DNA from: Eopsaltria australis
Taxonomy: Eukaryota; Chordata; Aves; Passeriformes; Petroicidae
Length of the DNA: 64,000 nucleotides
Assembly (NCBI GenBank): GCA_034509425.1
Contig: JAVTVJ010000220.1
Span: 1,426,001 to 1,490,000 of the forward strand
Reading direction: 5' to 3'
In this document: positions 12,940-24,778 of the stretch, in pieces
How the letters are laid out: each line of letters starts with the position of its first letter
Numbering within the stretch: position 1 is the first letter of the stretch
The notes under the pieces: model-generated
The model's input: the letters and a program-made list of their open reading frames with translations, nothing else
The model's database searches: none
Told to the model about the DNA's origin: nothing
Program-made: the position numbers and the translations under genes

Positions 12940-15900
12940 CTGGGGCAGCAGGAAAAATATGATTAAATTATCGGTCATTAGCACTGATAATTTTTTTTAG
13001 CCTGCTTTGCAAAGAAATGAGAGGCAAGTCTGGCATCAGCAGCTGACTAAAGCTGTAATGGTGAGGTGAGAGGGATGGCAGTCCAAGCTGGACTGTGGAA
13101 AAGCACTGTGCTCTGCTTTAGCCAGACTTTGCTGCTGGAGGGAGAGTCCCCTGATGATAAGTGACAGAGAAATCCCTTCTAATTCCCTGCAGAATGGTGC
13201 AAGGGCAGCCAGGAACTCCTGCTTGGGAAGAAGATGCAGGGAGGTGTAGAGAGGTCACAGTGAAACCAACAGCTTTCAATCACAGTCGGAAATATTGCAA
13301 TTACAACTAAGCATCTCTGTTCTGATGCCGGGACAGCAGGGATGCCTTCCACACAAACACTCTGGTTAGCCAGGCTGATGTTTGGGGTGACGAGCCCAGG
13401 CCACCTGCTCAGGGCTCTGCGTGTGGCCTGCAAGCCCTGTTAAGTATTGAAAATTAGTTATATAACTGGAAGGGAGTTAAGCAAAATCAGACTTTTTAAC
13501 AGGCAAATAACTCCATCTGCATGTTCCAGCTGATTATCGGTGGTACAAGGTACACAACCAGCGGCAACAGAAGAAAGAGAATGCAAAATCTGGGCAAGAG
13601 GAGCTGCCAGGCAGGAGGGGCTGCTTTCTTGGGATGAGTCAGACCCAGCTCTGCGCTCTGAGCGGATCCTACCCCTGAAACATTTATGCACGGTGGCTGG
13701 AGAGCTTCAAAGCTCCCATCAATATCGAGCTGGAGCTCTATTGAGATGTAACCAGATAAGCTCTGTGCATCTGCCCCTCCTCTGAAGTGCTGCTGCTGGG
13801 ATGCAGCTGGAGGAACCATAGAGGGCTTGTACATCTCTGCCGAGCGCAGGGACCGTGGCAAAGCCTTGGCCACGGAATCTCAGTGCACATTTTCCTTCTG
13901 TTCCCACTGATGTTTCCACCAGTAACAGCCCCAAATCTCCACTTAGACAATGCAAAAGCTTTTATTCCTTTCCCTCCCCCCCTCAATAATCTGCATTGCC
14001 AATTCTGGAGGCAATTAAATATCAAAGTAGGAGCTGCCTAAGACACACAGGAGAGACAGGTAAGTGCAGCTCGTCACTGTTCAGTGCTGCAATTAGTTTC
14101 AGAAGGTTGGTGTGGTTCTGATCTGTGACACCACCCAGCAAACACACATCCTTCTTGATCCTGCCTGCCACAAAACTTGTCTCTCCTCCTCTAAAGCTCC
14201 TTTTTAATGGTCTCTGAAGAACAATCCTCAAATGCCTTGCGAACCATCGCTTGAAAAGGGCACGGCATCCATCATCCCACTTCTTTGCTTAGCTAGCTGC
14301 TTCAATACTGTTCTGTTCCCATTTTCCAGCACAGAGAGTGATGGACAGAGCTGAGAAATTTTTCCCAGGGCTTTCCAAAAGTGAGCAAAGCAGCTCTTTA
14401 CAGCTTTGCAAAACTTCCACTGTTACTCAGGCTTTGGCTCTTTAGGAATTACGTACTGTTTGATTTTTAAGAATGAAAAGCTTCAGGTGCCTTGACAACT
14501 AATCACTAATACAACAAAGCCCTACCAGCATTTAATAATTATTCCAGAAGGAACACAGCAAGCCTATCTCCTAGAAAAACACTCCTTTGCACCAGCTGCC
14601 AGGCTTGGGAAGCCAACACCCGACTCCCTCCAAAGACCTTCCTGAACAGGTGGTTTTTGCAGCTTTCCTGGAATATCCCCAGATTTGGACCACTTCACAG
14701 CCAGTGGGTGCAGGGAGCAGCTCCAGAGTCTTGGCACTGCTGCCAGTAACATCCTGCCAGCACTGCCCTGTCTGTTTGTGCAAGGGGCTCCAACAGGAAT
14801 GCCATGGATGGCTGCAGATGTGGCAGCATGGCAGGACCTGGCAGCAGGAGCTCAGCGGGGCTGGTCCTCACTGCAGACACAGACAAATTCACCCAAAGAT
14901 CCCCAAACCCTGGATCCCTCTGTACTCAGCAGGAAACAAGTTATTGCACCCTGCATCAGTCTCCAAACATTATGCTGCATGTCCATAGTGTGATTTTATG
15001 GTAAATGCCTGGGAAGCTGAGGGATAACGTGGAAAAAAAGTCTCTGCATCCTGAGCATCCCGGTTATGGATCACTCAGCAGAAGCTGCACCTGGAGGTGT
15101 GAACTCCTTCAGCTCCCATGGATGTGCTCTCTCTGTCAAAGGCACGAGGCACTGCCCTCCCATGTCCTGACACCTTCCCCAGCCCCACTTCACTTTCACT
15201 GACTCGGACAGAGCCCTGCTGAACAGAGGAATCACAGCTCCGCTGAGGTGGCATAAGCATGAGGAGAAAAAAAAACACCCCACAAACTTCTGGTGTCTTT
15301 TTTTGAGTCCTCCTGATGTCCCCACAGACACAGAGCATCATAAAGCCAACCAAAAGGCTGGAAGCCCAAAGGAGAAATGCAAAGAAGCTGAATCCAGGAG
15401 TATGTGACATGACTTTATAGGTGTAATAGTACTAATGCAGCCCGTGAGTTCTGTCCATCACCAGCAAAAAAACACTCACAAAATTAACAGAATTTCTGTT
15501 CCTAAGCCAAGTTCTTTCAAGATTGCCAGAAGTCAACATAATAAAGAGGAGAAATCCCAGGAACACTTTAAGGTGAGCTGCTACTGTTTGAAATACAGTG
15601 ATGCTCAGACTTGAACTGAAAGAGGGAATTTAAAACAATACCACTTGCTGATAATTTCTCTACTAATTAGCCCATTATACCAACTGAAAGGGAACACTAA
15701 TTTGGTGTAAATAAGGCCAGTGTCTTTCACAGGGAACTGTCATGAAATGTATATAGCTGCAGTAACTTCAGCCTTCACCATCATTAGGACTGGTGCTGGA
15801 AAGGATAACCTGCTTGTTAGTGTTGATACAACATGCTTTTTTCTGTGTTTCTTTCAGAACAGGCAGGAACTGACTATTTTGTCCGTGTTTCTGAAGTATC

Positions 15901-18900
15901 TCCTAAGGTCTGCTCCCAGCAAGACTCCAATAACCATCCTTATCAGCAAGGAATTCTCTAAACTGGCATTCCACAGCCCGATGAAAATCAAGGAGAAGTA
16001 AGATAAACCTGTTTAGCATGACAATACAGACAGCTTATACTAGAGGATTACTCTTTAGTGGTTTTTAAACTATTAAGTAAATAGAAATGCTGCAGGGCTT
16101 TTTGCTTTGTTTTCAGTTTTCTCCTTTCCCTGTGACTGTGGCTGTGTTACCCTGGAAACCTCCGTAGGCTGGAGCGTGATTGGGTGTGTGGTGACATTAC
16201 AGACTGTCAACCAAAGGTGCATGGATGCCTATGAAACAACAAATACAGAAAATGAGACCCTATTTAGGGATATTTTTGATAGCACAAAATGCACAAGTGC
16301 TGCTCAGAGGCAAGTCAGCCACCAGAGTTGGCTGGTTTAGTCAGTGGGAAATTTGATGATAAATTTGATAATACTTCCAGTTATCCTTTTAAGTGACTAC
16401 AAAAGAAACAGCCTTATAAAATTATTACTAAAAATGCAGATGGCAGCAGGATTTTTTTTGTTTACCTGAAATAAATATGCTGTAAAAGAGACAAGGTAAC
16501 CCAGTATGCAAAATATTTCTCTGGACATGGGAACCCACTCTTATTTTATGTGTCACCTGCAGCTGGTTTCCACATAGTGCCCCACTTGTCAAAATCACTG
16601 AAGAGCTTTACTGGAAACAAGTTAAACCCTATTCCCTCTGAAGTGTTAAGTGGAAATTAATCTCGTCCTACAGAGTTGAGAAAGCCAAAGCCAGACTGCA
16701 GAGAGCAGTGGGAAGAGCAGAGCATCCAGCACTGACAGATAACTTGTGCAACCTGTGAGAGTATTTTCTCCTGGAAACAGTTTTTGGGAGACCACACAAG
16801 GACATGTGAGAACACACAAACCTGCACCAGCCTCCCCTCTCCTCCTGCTCTTCCTTGGCTGGATGACATTGCAGATACATCATCAGATTTCTCTACATGG
16901 TGAACACCAAATTTTTTCAGATTATCTGTCCAGAGCCTTGTCCACTTGACTCATTAACTAAAAGCCTATTATTATTAATCATTTAGAATTTACACTGAGA
17001 GCAGTCTCCTGCTCCGTACCTGCCAATTAAACTTCTTTAACCTCATTAACAGTGCTGGTGCTTGGCTTTCATGACATGGAGTAAGTTCACCAGTTAATTT
17101 ATGAATATTAAGAGTCCTACTTGATTCCCCCTTTGTTTCTGTGTGGCTCTCCCCTCCAGGAGGGAGCTCGGAGGAACGCTCCCAGGCAGCTGTGTTTTAA
17201 GTGCAGTCAGTCAGCCCAAGAGTTCTTCATGTTCAGTAAACCCCAGGAGACTTGAAGCTTCCTTTTCCATATAAAATCTTGACACCTCAGGCAACAGGCG
17301 TGAGACTAAGCAGTAACACGGTGACAAGTGGATTGAAGGCAAAGGAACAGTTTTTGGCCCTGCCTGCCCTGATGTGCATCACATTGAGTGGAATTTGAGA
17401 TCCACACACAGATGTATTAGAGGAAAACAGCATCAGGACCCTCTGCTGCAGAGGACCAAACCTGGGTAGAACTCTTACATGAAAAGGTATCTTTAACTCT
17501 TCATATAAATGACATTTCTGCCTGCTAAGACAGCTGGAAAATCAGAAACCCCCAGAAAACAGAGCTTGTCTAGTAAGTTCTCCTCTGAGAACAGAAACAA
17601 AAAGAAAATAAAAGACAAACAGGAAGAGCTAATAGGTACAGGAACACTTGAAAAGAGAGTGGTCAATCATCTCTACCCACCTCTGCCCCAACCCACCCTC
17701 ACCTCCTGTCTGCACCTGCCAACATAAACAGCATTTTCAGACTGATCAAAAGGCAGCATCTCCTACTGCTGCCTCTACTGGGAGCATATTAACATTTCAT
17801 GACTAAAAGCACTCCCCACCACAAAAAAAAACCCCAAACAAGCATCAAAGACATTATACAGGCGGGCTGCATATCCAAGCTCCAAGGAAAAACAGGGGCA
17901 GATTTTGTGCACATACAGGCACACCCACATTCACAAAAACACCACAATCTCAACTGAGACCTTCAGGCTCGACAGCAATAGACAGTAAATAAACAGTATC
18001 AATAACAGCCTGAGAAAAAACCCACCAAAATCACTTCATTCTCTGCTGTACAAACAGTGCATACAGGAGGCATAATGACACCCTGCAAGGAGACTTTTTG
18101 CACATTACCAGGAAATACCACACGGGACATTGAAATTAATGTCAAAAGGTGCCAGTGCTAAATTCACGATCATGCTCAGCAAACTGTTTTAATGACAGGT
18201 TTAATGCTGGGTTGTTACAGTGACATGACCAAAGCACTGTGGGTTTAATCTGGAGGGTAATGCTGGAGCATTGCAGAGACAGCAGCTTGAGCTGCACCAA
18301 GGAAAGCTTGCCTGCACGGCGGGTCGTCCACAGGGCAGCACAAAGCAGCAGGCTGTCGGTGGTAATTAGCAGGAGGTGAGAGCTAGGTAGCCAGGAAAAG
18401 CAGCTGTAGCTGCAGGTGCAGAAAAGCTACAGATGAAAACTGTCATCTTCTTTCCCTACTTGCTGCCCGTGATTTATTCTTGCTGGAAGGGTCAGGTTTG
18501 GCGGGGTTTGGCCCACTGCTCGCTTCTTGCGCTGTCAGCTCCGATTCAGTCAGGATCTCAGCTGACAGCATCTGATTTTAGAGACAGATTTACCTTTCTG
18601 GATCTCCTCTGAAGGCTGTCTATTCACCCCTGGCCACTGCTGGATTTTCACAGACAGCAAAAGCTTTCTTCCTTCTTACGGGGAATGTGAGACATGAGAT
18701 GGAGCCCTGCCAGATGGACAAGGCTGGCACACCCCCACCTTCCATGGAGAGCAGTCTAAAGTCTAATTCAGAGAGCTGAATGCTGGGCCCTCACAGCCAT
18801 GGCCATGTGCTCCCTGGCAATTACTCACTCCCCACCTACTCCCTGTGTAACCAAGGCAGTGGCTGGCACCACTCAGACCACTCTACTGAACCATGGGGTT

Positions 18901-19389
18901 TGCTGTGGCTGTGAAACTGCAAACCACATCCCACACCCCAGTCAGTGCAACACCCCAAAGCACATCTCACCTTTAACCTTGCCCTGACAGTGCCTGGTTA
19001 TTTTGCAGCACATATGGGTTCTCCCTAAAGCGCTCCAAGTTTGCAGCACACAGGCAGCAGAGGGTGTGCAGATCCTGCCAGAGAGATCAGCACACACTCT
19101 CTGACTGATTGCACTTTCTACCTGACTCTGGAAAACTGAGTATCTGCCGAGGCCAGGTCTGGAATCTGCTCTGGCTGGGGCCTGCTTGTCATTCTTTCCT
19201 TTGATATTTTAATTTTAAGATGTGATGCAAACAGCCTGGTGAATGGAATCCTTTAAAATCCTCGAGACAAACAGTGACCACACAGCATGATGCAGGTAAG
19301 GGACTGGGACTTCAAAGGCTTGCTAGGATTCAGCATGGAAATTAATATCTGCAGTGTGTGTGCAATGTGAGGCAGAGGGAAATCCTTAC
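12940..19389 (-). other. SDK1: SDK1 intron E13-E14 (6.45 kb)
   Basis: This is a phase 0 intron. I see no repeats of a family I know, no convincing nested gene and no extra Sidekick exon. There is an A-rich stretch near 17820 and a C-run on the plus strand near 13970-13983. Confidence 0.7.
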
Positions 19390-19519
19390 CTCTGACTCTG
19401 ACACTTCCAGGGGCTTCTCATTGAGGCCCAAGCCCTCGGTGAGCACAGCCCCGTTGTACTTGTTGCAGATATCCTCATCAGAATAGTGCAGCCCCCCTGG
19501 GCTTGGCCGAGGAGGAGAC
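19390..19519 (-). CDS. SDK1: SDK1 exon E13: conserved middle of cytoplasmic tail
   Basis: This 130-nt exon (phase 2 in, phase 0 out) reads [20 protein letters not shown], then [20 protein letters not shown] and ESE. The [16 protein letters not shown] block is shared by SDK1 and SDK2, as recalled from the family. It is a proline-rich and acidic linear-motif region rather than a folded domain. The acceptor is GCATTTCCCAG and the donor GTAAGG after GAG. It joins VTDSDYED of the last exon. Confidence 0.95.
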
Positions 19520-19727
19520 CTGGGAAATGCAAAGGATGGGTGTTGAGGATGTTGTAATTTCCCTGGAATTAATGAAATCAGGCTTAGAAGCCAGAATTAC
19601 AGCTTGAGGCAGAGACTTGGGGGTTAAGTCCTCCCTAGATTTTCCAGTCTCTCCCTTTTGCCTATTTAACAGTGCTTGAAGCTAGAAAAAAAAACATTCC
19701 AAAACCACAGCATTCCCAGCTTTTTAC
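19520..19727 (-). other. SDK1: SDK1 intron E12-E13 (208 bp)
   Basis: This is the shortest intron in the window, phase 2, with donor GTAAAAAG and acceptor TTTCCCAG. It holds nothing further that I can identify. Confidence 0.9.
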
Positions 19728-19848
19728 CTGGTTCCATTTTTCTTTGAGAAGGTGCTCTTGATGTTCAGGTGTCTGCTGTTGAGCTCCAGAGCAGTGAAAC
19801 CTCCATTATCCAGGGTGACCGACTCTTCCACGTTGGAGATGGTTTTAC
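19728..19848 (-). CDS. SDK1: SDK1 exon E12: proximal cytoplasmic tail
   Basis: This 121-nt exon (phase 1 in, phase 2 out) reads KTISNVEESVTLDNGGFTAL, then ELNSRHLNIKSTFSKKNGT. It begins GT, completing Gly after NCNG, and ends AG, completing Arg with the first G of E13. It belongs to the conserved inner-membrane portion of Sidekick tails, with no catalytic domain. The acceptor is CTGGCTCCAG and the donor GTAAAAAG. The next intron is only 208 bp. Confidence 0.95.
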
Positions 19849-21779
19849 CTGGAGCCAGGAAATGAAAGGTTCAGCTGAAACAAAAGCATTTTCCCCCCAA
19901 ATAGAACTGCAGGAGCTAATTTTCCTTTCTGTTTTCTGACACTGTTAATTATTTGAAATTCTCTTTACCTTTCTAACTGGCAAGTGAGAACAGGCTGAAG
20001 GTAAGGAGTATCAGGAGTGTGAAGGGGCAGAGGAAGCCAAAAGAGGAGAAAGGAGTCATGGATGAATGGGTGGATTTAATTCAGAGGCAAGTATCTAAAA
20101 TAGCACAGATAAACTGTGCTCTTAAAGTGCTTAGTCTTGGTTTTTGACTGTATAGAAACCAGATAACTAATTTAGATGGCCACTGAAGATGTCCTAAATC
20201 AGGTGCTGTGAATCCCATTCCATGCTGACTGGAGCAAAGCAAGAGAAAGTACAACTAGAAAAGGTAGAAAAAGAGGAAAAAGAGAGAGAAAAAAAAGGCA
20301 GGAAAAAAAAGCAAAAGGAAGGGCAAGGGATAGTAAATGGAAAAAAGATGCCACAGCTGAAATGAGGATCAGGAATGGAGAAATCAGTGGACAGTATGAG
20401 GCAGGAACAAGGACAGGATGGGAAGAAGAAGGAAAATTCAGCCCAATATATTATTTCTAATAAAACATCAAATCCAGCAGGAGCTTGTTCCCTCCTGTGC
20501 TCATCCTTTGTCAGGCCAAAGGTGTGAGCTGAGCCCGTGTCCCAGGGAGAGGGGCTGGCTGCCCCTTTGCAGCAGACAGGGGCTTTATCCTCAGCTCCAA
20601 TTTCAGAGCTACATTAAAGCTCTGTGAACAGGGATATCTGACAGCACAGGTCAGGCCTGCCTTTTCATGTCTGTCCCCCAAACACGCAGTAAAACTAAGA
20701 AGATGAGAGATTCCCTATGAGCTGTGCATACAAATATGTAAGAGTATTAACTTGGTAAAATGCCGTGGTATTCATACATCTTGTATCTCGTGGGACTGAA
20801 ATCTGATTTTCTAACACTTGTTAGAAGTGAATTACAAAGAAAGAGAAGATCTTCACTTTGGGACTGAATTACTAAATACTGCCTGGAAGACTTCATTACA
20901 TCAATCCCTAAGAACAGGTGGTGCAGAGACCCATCCACCTGATCCTGCTCATTAATGTGCCTTTTCTGGCACCTCCTGCCATCACAGCAATTTCTTGCTG
21001 CAGGTGGAGGAGGCTATCAGAGAAATACACATGCGAACAACCCTCCCAGGACTTTATCATGTAGGGAGAAGAAAAGGTAGAAACAATATTCAGAGCTCAA
21101 GAATGAGACTTTCTGAAAGGGGACTAATTAACATTCCTAGTTACAGAACAGGTAGCTCCTGTTTCCTTTCAAGAAAGGAGACTGATAAAAATCATAACTA
21201 AAGGAAAATTCAAATCTTGATTCTCATTATGTTAAAATCTAACAGGTCCAGATAACCAAGACACCTCCTGGCTGCTTGGTCCCCTGCCCAGCAACTGCAG
21301 CTTGGCTAAGGGAAGGAATGTGAGATGCAGGGCACTCAATATAAAGGAATTGTGATACAGTCCTCAGACACACAGATTTACAATATCCACACCGGTACAG
21401 CCATGGAAAAGCAGAATCTTTCTCCTTCTCCTCATGGATCAGGGAATTATGACAAAGTTAAACAAAGTCTCAGCTAATTCCTTGTTTTCTTATCTCCCAA
21501 GTGTTTGACTCAGACTCCTTGGCTTTTCCTGCAGTCCCTGGGATTTCCAGATGCTGTCCTGTCTGAGCCCATGACTGGTCAGTGTCCAAACCCTGATCCA
21601 TTGTGGCTACGGGCAAAAGCCATTTCTACCAAACCAGATAGCAAAGAGTTCAAAGTCTTCTGCCAAACAAAACAGCTCTAGAGACAGTCCCTGCTGAGGG
21701 AATCAGGTGTTCAAAGGAAAGATATTTCTGATTCCCACAGCTCTTGAGAGCTTTGCACAGCACAGAGATGATGCCTTAC
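19849..21779 (-). other. SDK1: SDK1 intron E11-E12 (1.9 kb)
   Basis: This phase 1 intron contains a roughly 200-bp purine-rich stretch on the plus strand around 20225-20430 (a pyrimidine tract in the transcript). No gene or known repeat is evident. Confidence 0.8.
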
Positions 21780-21917
21780 CTCCATTGCAGTTCTTGTACT
21801 TCTTGCTCTGGCCGTGCAGGACCAGTGCAAACACCACCAGCAGGATGAGGATGAGGCTTGAGAGAGCCATCACCAGCAGAAACCACCACTCCTCGTAGAA
21901 AGGGGCTTCTGTTTGTG
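21780..21917 (-). CDS. SDK1: SDK1 exon E11: juxtamembrane and transmembrane helix
   Basis: This 138-nt phase 1-1 exon reads [11 protein letters not shown], then the hydrophobic run [20 protein letters not shown], then [14 protein letters not shown]. The helix has no charged residue over about 23 positions, and the basic SKKYK cluster just after it fits a type I single-pass topology with the tail inside. FYEEWW is a Sidekick hallmark immediately before the membrane. The acceptor is TTGCTCTTGCAG and the donor GTAAGG. Because the exon is phase 1-1, its loss would keep the tail in frame. Confidence 0.96.
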
Positions 21918-24613
21918 CTGCAAGAGCAAAAAACAATTAACAGTTCCTCTTTATGCCACTTTAAAATTTTCTCTTGTTCCCCACAGTGAATGATGACTCC
22001 ACATGGTACTCAGGAGAGAGGGGATTCACACTCTCCAGGGGCTTGCTGACCCTTCTGAGATGGCAGAGAGCAGGAGCATATCACAGCTCCGACCCAGAAC
22101 CCCAGCATGGTTTGGGTTGGAAGCCCATCCATGCCATGGCAGGGACACCTTCCACTGTCCCAGGCTGCTCCAAGCCCTGTCCAATCTGGCCTTGGGCACT
22201 GCCAGGGATGGGGCAGCCACAGCTTCTCTGGAAACCAGTTCCATCTCTACAAGCACCTTTCACACCCCTGGAGCAGCTCCAGAGTCTCCTAGCCAAGCAG
22301 AAGTTATCACCAAGAGAAGAGAGGCAGGTTTGTTCCCACAGCTCTGCACACCTGCATTTCTAGACCATGGCAGTTTTACCGCTCCTGGGTCAAGGGAACC
22401 ACTAATACACGTGCCATGACCCACGATTATTCCACTTTTTGGGAGGCTTGCCTTGCCAAAATTCTGTTCAGTGGCTCTTTGAAAAATACAGCCAGTGCCA
22501 GGGAACAAAGTACACTTGGCTCAGTGTCTTTCAGCACCTCCATTAACTCCAACTTCCAACACTCACTGCTACCCTATATCACTTCTCCATCCTCTGAGCT
22601 GAGCCTGATGTGCAGCACAGGGGTATCAGTTCAATTGCCTGGATTTTGTGCAGTCTCAGGCCATTTCACCCCATTTGACCTCAAGTGGAAACACAAAATG
22701 ACACTAACTTCCCCTTTCCAGAGTTACCTTGCCAGTCTTGTTTTAAAGCAGTAAGTGTTGTTGTTTTCTTGCAGTGATATTCTCTCCGTCCTCCCTTGAG
22801 CTCCCTCAGCTTTGGGGAAAAGTGCAGCAGCTGAGCACAAGCGAGCAGTTGATATAATTTCCCTGTAGTCCATAAGGTGGAACACCACCTGGCAGGAAGG
22901 GGTGATGCCAGGAGACCAACTCAACCCCTCACCATCACCAAACCCTCTTTCCCTTTTTCCCTGACTCTTCTGAGCCTGGATCTGAATAAAACTCTGCTGT
23001 AAGCCTGACCATACGAGCTCAAATTTGTTCCAGATCACTGGGTATTCTGCAGCAGGGAAAAGCAGCCACACTCTTTCTTTGCTAGGAGGCCAGTCCAGGC
23101 CAATAAAATCCTAAAGGCAAACTGCACAAGCCATGCTGGGCTGAGCAGATTCAGGGCAATTTATACCTCCCTGTGCCAGCTGAAGTGGCCAGCCTAAAAT
23201 GCTTTATACTTTTATGACTGTGGATCTCAATGGAAGCCTCTTACTTTCATGCAGCAGTTTGAGAGGAACACTGAAGCATCAAAAGGAAGTGAATTAAATA
23301 GTTCTGTTCAAGTGGAGAACCTAAAAACAAGCAGTTTATTTACAGAGAGCACCAGAAGGAGATGCATGCCCTGCTTCAGAGGAATAATGTCTTCCAGCAA
23401 AGACAAGACTGACACGATTGCTGGTCCTTTACACTGTGTTTCAGCTCTGTGAAACCCCAGATAGGAGAAAAACTGACTCTTGGTGTTTGAAGTGAGTTGT
23501 CCATGGCCTTGTCCTGCAGAAGAAAAGCAGGAGTAGCACTCACAGTGCAATCCATGGCAGCTCTCTGGGGTAAGTGGTTAATTGTGTCAGGACGAGCGCA
23601 GCAGCCGCGGTGGCGAGAGCAGCGCTTGCTGCTCCTGCCTGCTGGGGAGTTGCTGAATGGTGTTCCTGCCTTTCACTGGAGCAGCAAAGAGATAAAAGCC
23701 ACTCCAGATACTGGAGCACTGCCAGGTTCTCAGGACTCTCCAGAATTTTGAATCACAAAGCTGCTTTATCAGGTTCTTTTATTCCCCTTGTCTTTGCTGA
23801 CGCAGCAAGGATGAAACCTAAGGCTCAAAAGCAACCTGGAGTAGAGCTGGGGAAGAGGAGACCCAGCAAAGCCTTCCCAAGGGCAAGGGCTCTCACCTCA
23901 CCACAGGCCAGGGGATTCCAGCTGCCCAGCCTGGGCAAGCTGAGGGGAATTTGCTTTTCAAGGTATTTAAATACCTTCAGAAAACCAGAGGGCTGGGCTG
24001 CTCACAGGGATTTTGGAAGCAGGTTTAGGTCACAGCCCTGTTTACTGGGAATAAGCACAAGGGAGCAGGGAGAGTGGGAAGAGCCCCAGAGCATCACCAA
24101 GGAGCTCTTCTGGTGGAGGGGGACTGGAGGCATCACACTGGACTGGGACTGCCAGCACAGAGGATTATCAGGAATAATGTGAAACTACACTTCTGTATTT
24201 GTGAGAGCTAAATACAAAATAACACAGAAAACGTTTATCATAGTCCAGAGTAAAAAAAAAAGCAAGCAGAGCAAACAAAACAACAGGCTAGGAATGGAGA
24301 AAAAGCAAACAAATGGTGGACTCTGCAAATCAGTCTTATGGACAAGAAATCTGACACATAAACACCCTGAGTGGGTTCTTTCTCAAGCTTAAAAATGGCA
24401 CATGCACATTTTTTCTCTTGAGAACCAAAGATACTGTAATTACAAACCTTAATTCACCACTGTATTACTCCAGTTTTATCCTAAAACAAGTGAAAACAAG
24501 CTGCCCTTGATTATTTGTTGCAACTGGAGACTCTGGTTTGTTTCTTTTCCCCCTCTTCTCCCTCAGCCTCAGGAAATTCCATTGAGAAAGAGATTAAAAA
24601 AATCCATGATTAC
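21918..24613 (-). other. SDK1: SDK1 intron E10-E11 (2.7 kb)
   Basis: This phase 1 intron contains a CR1 fragment at 22106-22250. It also holds the longest open frame in the window, 202 codons on the plus strand at 23574-24182, which I judge to be chance (see rejected items). Confidence 0.8.
22106..22250 (-). mobile_element. CR1 LINE 3'-end fragment
   Basis: The plus strand reads as the complement of a CR1 tail: GGTTTGGGTTGGAAGCCCATC, then CATGGCAGGGACACCTTCCA, GGCTGCTCCAAGCCCTGTCC and GGGATGGGGCAGCCACAGCT. It lies in the same sense as SDK1 transcription. Confidence 0.9.
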
Positions 24614-24778
24614 CTGATACTGCCACAGAAGGAACACTTGGCTCTCCATAGCCAAATTCATTGACAGCCACCACTCGAAATTCATAGGTGACACCTTGTC
24701 TGAGCTTGTCCAGGCCCACAGTGTAGGAGGTGGCGCTGCGAGGGATGTCCTTCACAAACATGTCCCAGAGTCCTTCAT
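24614..24778 (-). CDS. SDK1: SDK1 exon E10: second half of FN3 domain 13
   Basis: This 165-nt phase 1-1 exon reads EGLWDMFVKDIPRSATSYTV, then GLDKLRQGVTYEFRVVAVNE, FGYGEPSVP and SVAVS. It completes the membrane-proximal FN3 domain with the usual L-x-x-G-x-x-Y-x-F-R-V-x-A-V-N motif. The acceptor is TGCTCTCCTAG and the donor GTAATC after TCA G. The upstream bases stay open in frame into the intron, so the start is set by the acceptor and by the fit to E9. Confidence 0.95.

Noticed and set aside
23574..24182. Open frame of 202 codons on the plus strand, the longest in the window
   Set aside because: It lies in an SDK1 intron, matches no family I know, has no Kozak-like context or splice partners, and its composition (runs of Ala, scattered Trp, Arg and Pro) looks like translated GC-rich intron.
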